This document shows positions 42,556 to 46,035 of a DNA stretch of 46,035 bases, piece by piece. This DNA is from Peptococcaceae bacterium (lineage in GTDB: Bacteria > Bacillota > Desulfitobacteriia > Desulfitobacteriales > Syntrophobotulaceae), in NCBI GenBank assembly GCA_012520405.1, contig JAAYOJ010000204.1:1-46035 (forward strand), read 5' to 3'. Position 1 is the first letter of the stretch. The number at the start of each line of letters is the position of its first letter. The position numbers were made by a program, and so were the translations under genes. Below the pieces are notes generated by a model that was not told where the DNA came from, did not search any database, and worked only from the letters and a program-made list of their open reading frames with translations.

Positions 42556-45500
42556 ATGTCTTTTCGGAAAACCATAGCAGTGATATTAAGCATTTTATTA
42601 GTGGCCGGAAGTCTTGGCGGCTGCAACAGCGAAACTGCAGTCAACACCCTTAGTGAAGTAAATAAAGAAGACGAAAAATATAAAGATCTCCAACCACCTA
42701 AGACCGGCCCTGTGGGGGAATGGGATATTCCCATTCCCGAAATCAATCCCTTGGGTTCTCAAGATCTTTATTATTCAACGCATTATAATGAACTGGAAAG
42801 CCATGGAGTAAACTATATCGATAATTTCGTTGAAAACAATATTACCTTAAATGGAGAAACCTGGACCTTAGAAGTGGAAGATCCTTCAGGTGCTCCCCTC
42901 TACTTCCTAAAAAAATATGCTGAACAAAATAAGATGAAGATCTTTAGCAGTTATTACGGGGATCGTTTAACCTTCCAACTGGCCAAAGACGAGGATAGCC
43001 TCTGGTGGGGTGACGCCCAGGCCGATAATAACGGCTATAGATTAACCGTGGTAAAAGAACTCCGTGTCCCCGTAGGCAAGGAAAAGAAATTTACCCTGGC
43101 TGATTTAGACCCGGAGGTTGACGAGATTTCCTTTGTAACCTCCAGCTCAGGCGAAAAATTCCAATCCGCAGCCTTGAAACTTCCAGATGGGGAACTTAAT
43201 CTCACAATCCACGGAAACAATTCTTCTAGCATGGTGACTCGCCGCATTTATAAATCGTATCAATTTTCAGCCCATAAATCCAAGGAATTTGTCATCGATG
43301 ACCTGCCCCAAGGGCAAGGGGACTTGACTTGGGAATTTTCTTGGAGAGACAATTCCAAGCCTTCCGAGTTTTCGTTTATGTTGGCTGAGTTACAGGACCT
43401 TCCTTCTGTGAAACTGGGGGATGAGCTTGGTGCCCTTAAGGTATGCGGTGTTCCTTTTGGTGATGTGGTTGTTGAACCCCAAGACGGTCTAGAAATTAGC
43501 CATATAGACGACTATTCCATAGAAGGAGATCTTACCCCTGAAGGAGATACCCTCTTCTGGCTACCATCAGGTCTATGGAATTTGGTCCTCACTGACTTAA
43601 CCGCGGGACTTACAGGAAGCACGACACGGCTTGTTCCCGTCAATGCTGGGGAAATCACCACCTTAACCTTACCCACCTCTTTAAAAACTGCCTATACCAA
43701 TCTCAACACAATTTTTGCGGAGCCTGAAGACCTTACCGGGGGCATAACAATCCTCGAAACTAAAGATTCCGGGAGCCAAGCCACCATCTCCCTGGAAGTC
43801 AATGATCCGCAAAAACGCGATGTTTTTCCCACCATAGAAAACACCGTTATCACAGAAGGGGGTAAAGAAGTAGAGATTACGGATATCACCCGGCAGATCA
43901 CCCCTCCAAGTGTAGTTTTGGTCTTAGACTCTTCCGGTTCTATGAAGAAAGAAATGGCTGCTACGCTGGAAGCTGCCAAGGAATTCATCAATAACTTACC
44001 GGATAATAGCTATATCAAAGTAATTGACTTTGATTCCAGAGTCAAAGTTCTGCCTGGGGAAACCAAGGAAGATGTAATTAAAAGTCTCTCTTCCGTGGTT
44101 GCCGAAGGCTCTACCGTGCTTTTTGATGCCACTTTAGAGGGCTTACGCCAACTGGCAGACAAAGCTCGACCTACCTTAGTGGTCTTTGCTGACGGTGCTG
44201 ATTCCAGTCTGGATGGCCAGGGCGTAGGCAGCAGGGCTGATAAAAGACAAGTCCTGGAAAAAATCGAGGAGGCCAACATCCCCGTCTTCACCATCGGCTT
44301 TGGTGAAAATCCCGATGCTACAGCTATGAAGGAGTTCGCAGCAGCTTCCGGCGGACGGTATTTCAGCGCTAAAGACGAAAAGGCTCTCACCGAAGTTTTT
44401 ACAGCAATTAGCGGAACCTTTGGCAACTCTTTTGTAATGACCTATAACCGTCCCAAGGAAGCCAGTTTTACCGAGACCCCTGTGATCTCTCTAGTTTTGG
44501 ATGTCTCCGGCTCCATGGACACAGACCCTGCCGAAGAGGAGGGCTGCGACTTCCGTATAGATAAGACCAAAAAGCTCTTCCATGACTTTATCCTCAAGCT
44601 CCCCGAGAACTATCTCACCCAACTGATCAGCTTTCAAACCAGTGTTGTAGGTTCACCCATTATCAAGCTGGGACAGATCACCACTCAAGATAAGGGTCAA
44701 CTGCTACAGAGTCTAGGTGAACTCAAAGCATACGGCGGGACTCCTATCCTACGGGCCTTAACCATTGCCTATGAGAATATTCGAGCAGTACCTTCCAACA
44801 AGAAAGCCATCGTATTTCTCACCGATGCCGCTCTCGAGGTGGATGAAGATGAAAAGGCCGAGTTTGAAAAAATTATCGCCCAAATTAAGGAAGACAATAT
44901 TGCGGTACTCTGGGCCGGCATAGGAGTAGAGGAGCATAAGGAGGCATTTGCCAAGGCCGCCTCTCTCTCCGAAGGTAGCTATGTCGTTACCGAAAATGCA
45001 GAGGGCTTGCAGGCTTCCCTAAACGATCTGCTGGCTTCCATCGAAAAGATGAATACCACTCAGGAACTCCCCCTAACCATTCAAATCAATGACAAAGACC
45101 CTACAGGTAGCCTCTTGAGCTATGCCACCACTGAGTATGTGAATTTTACGGCGCCTCCGAAATCCGGTGAAATTATCGCCCCTGATGTAACGCAAATCTC
45201 CACCGGAACTCCCCTGAAGCGTTATGACAGCCAGACTGCTGCCCTGGTCACCGGAACGGGTATTCCCGGCATGGATACCATTCTTACCAAAAGAATTCCC
45301 ATTAATAGCCAAACCAGTAATAAAGCTATGGAGCTTACCGTTAAAGAAGCCTATTACTTTAGCAAATTCAAGGGTTTGGAACCCCCTGCGAATAAGCAGT
45401 TTTTAGCCCTTGAACTGCAATTGAAAAATATCACTCCCGACAAAATCCCTTACCTAATCCCCAGCTTTAGCTCCCATTTTTATGTGAACATCAATAATGA

Positions 45501-46035
45501 AGGCAGCTATCCCGCTTCACAGGCAACCTGGCTGACAGAAACTCCCCTTTCTTTACCCGGAGAACCGGAAGTAACCCTTTCTCCGAAAGAGGATTTAACA
45601 GGAACCCTGGTATTTGTTATTCCTGATGAGCCGGTAACCCAGACCTCCCTACATTTCTATGATTTAGGATACGAACACATCCACCTCCCTTTAATTGGCA
45701 AGATGGATAAAACATTTCAACAATTAGATGAATTGCCCGTGAAGGCACCTGCTAAGATTACCGATGCCTTTTCCATAGCTGTCACAGCTTCTAAACTAGT
45801 GGATAAGGTGGATATTTACCCCACAAAAGAGCGCAACGATCTGCTTTACCAAATAGTTGAAGCAGATTTCACCACCAAAGTCCAGGCCCTGCTCGATATT
45901 CAGCCTCATGAACGCTTATGGTTAAGAATCCATACTGCCAACGGTCCTCTGCTTACTAAAATGAGTGAGGTTACTAACGTGATGCCCTTTGGCTTTGCCT
46001 CCCCGGTAATGCTGGCCCCCTCTTCCATTAATAAA
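42556..46035 (+). CDS. Large lipoprotein with two vWA domains (3' end outside window)
   Basis: An open frame of 1160 codons from ATG 42556 that runs off the right edge. The signal peptide ends in lipobox LGGC. An N-terminal region (about 45-430) has no family I recognise. The first vWA domain starts near residue 450 with a complete MIDAS: DSSGS at 458, Thr in GSTVLFDATL, Asp in FADGAD. A second vWA domain starts near 643 with DVSGS at 649, GGTPILRAL and LTDAALE. Residues about 925-1055 resemble a DUF4352-type immunoglobulin fold (FLALELQLKN, LPGEPEV, TGTLVFVIPDE). A weak GGTG precedes the start, 33 bp after the previous stop. Such vWA domains bind metal and mediate protein contacts; this is probably a surface adhesion or scaffold protein. 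Confidence 0.85.
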   Translation, partial: MSFRKTIAVILSILLVAGSLGGCNSETAVNTLSEVNKEDEKYKDLQPPKTGPVGEWDIPIPEINPLGSQDLYYSTHYNELESHGVNYIDNFVENNITLNGETWTLEVEDPSGAPLYFLKKYAEQNKMKIFSSYYGDRLTFQLAKDEDSLWWGDAQADNNGYRLTVVKELRVPVGKEKKFTLADLDPEVDEISFVTSSSGEKFQSAALKLPDGELNLTIHGNNSSSMVTRRIYKSYQFSAHKSKEFVIDDLPQGQGDLTWEFSWRDNSKPSEFSFMLAELQDLPSVKLGDELGALKVCGVPFGDVVVEPQDGLEISHIDDYSIEGDLTPEGDTLFWLPSGLWNLVLTDLTAGLTGSTTRLVPVNAGEITTLTLPTSLKTAYTNLNTIFAEPEDLTGGITILETKDSGSQATISLEVNDPQKRDVFPTIENTVITEGGKEVEITDITRQITPPSVVLVLDSSGSMKKEMAATLEAAKEFINNLPDNSYIKVIDFDSRVKVLPGETKEDVIKSLSSVVAEGSTVLFDATLEGLRQLADKARPTLVVFADGADSSLDGQGVGSRADKRQVLEKIEEANIPVFTIGFGENPDATAMKEFAAASGGRYFSAKDEKALTEVFTAISGTFGNSFVMTYNRPKEASFTETPVISLVLDVSGSMDTDPAEEEGCDFRIDKTKKLFHDFILKLPENYLTQLISFQTSVVGSPIIKLGQITTQDKGQLLQSLGELKAYGGTPILRALTIAYENIRAVPSNKKAIVFLTDAALEVDEDEKAEFEKIIAQIKEDNIAVLWAGIGVEEHKEAFAKAASLSEGSYVVTENAEGLQASLNDLLASIEKMNTTQELPLTIQINDKDPTGSLLSYATTEYVNFTAPPKSGEIIAPDVTQISTGTPLKRYDSQTAALVTGTGIPGMDTILTKRIPINSQTSNKAMELTVKEAYYFSKFKGLEPPANKQFLALELQLKNITPDKIPYLIPSFSSHFYVNINNEGSYPASQATWLTETPLSLPGEPEVTLSPKEDLTGTLVFVIPDEPVTQTSLHFYDLGYEHIHLPLIGKMDKTFQQLDELPVKAPAKITDAFSIAVTASKLVDKVDIYPTKERNDLLYQIVEADFTTKVQALLDIQPHERLWLRIHTANGPLLTKMSEVTNVMPFGFASPVMLAPSSINK

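Noticed and set aside
1-46035. tRNA, rRNA, CRISPR arrays, insertion sequences, prophage or attachment sites
   Set aside because: None was seen on reading: no transposase or integrase frames, no regular spacer repeats and no tRNA-like GTTCGAATCC signatures. A covariance-model search would be needed to exclude small RNAs.

Overview
The window reads as a chromosomal segment of a strictly anaerobic, endospore-forming type Firmicute, most like the Desulfitobacterium/Desulfosporosinus/Dehalobacter group. This is an inference from gene content and protein style: AT-rich intergenic DNA, strong GGAGG ribosome binding sites, class I hybrid cluster protein with rubredoxin, FeoA/FeoB/FeoB-associated Cys-rich protein, a seven-gene Mrp antiporter and Peptococcaceae-like unknowns. 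I see no rRNA, tRNA, CRISPR array, insertion sequence, phage integration module or replication origin.

Layout. (1) 1-7400: a CarD-type regulator with a good sigma-A promoter and terminator, then a trehalose block: fused trehalose-6-phosphate synthase/phosphatase, a GH65 disaccharide phosphorylase, beta-phosphoglucomutase and a convergent glucokinase. Together these could make trehalose and return its glucose units to glucose-6-phosphate. (2) 7400-11650: a radical SAM protein with a CX4CX2C motif, a DUF1285-like protein, a small isolated transcription unit (44 aa, three Cys), a sirtuin and tyrosyl-tRNA synthetase. (3) 11735-18400: the complete mrpABCDEFG Na+/H+ antiporter operon on the minus strand, divergent from a universal-stress protein resembling the USP domain of KdpD. 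(4) 18600-24430: a MATE transporter with a large dyad at its presumed promoter, a LytM-like/CWB2-like protein, a Cys-rich spore-coat-like protein, two lineage-specific unknowns and a small HMA-like protein. (5) 24600-30720: a BaiN/YhiN-family flavoprotein, cardiolipin synthase, a soluble PQQ-sugar-dehydrogenase-like propeller, a MoaE-like protein and two small membrane proteins. (6) 31070-36640: feoA-feoB-Cys-rich peptide behind a near-consensus promoter with an embedded Fur-like box, a rubredoxin-hcp operon and a PHP-domain phosphoesterase. (7) 36760-46035: a membrane-anchored LuxR-type regulator next to an orphan ABC solute-binding lipoprotein, divergent from an operon of envelope proteins: three small lipoproteins, one membrane protein and a giant lipoprotein with two vWA domains that runs off the right edge.

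The most interesting part is region 7. The gap between the two divergent units carries three direct copies plus one inverted copy of an AAAATCACCCC element. I infer a compact sensory circuit: a solute-binding lipoprotein and a one-component membrane LuxR sensor controlling a surface vWA lipoprotein operon. No permease, histidine kinase or response regulator accompanies it. Several small genes were found by translating intergenic DNA (rubredoxin, FeoB-associated peptide, the partial vWA lipoprotein). Many start codons were moved downstream of the longest frame on Shine-Dalgarno evidence.
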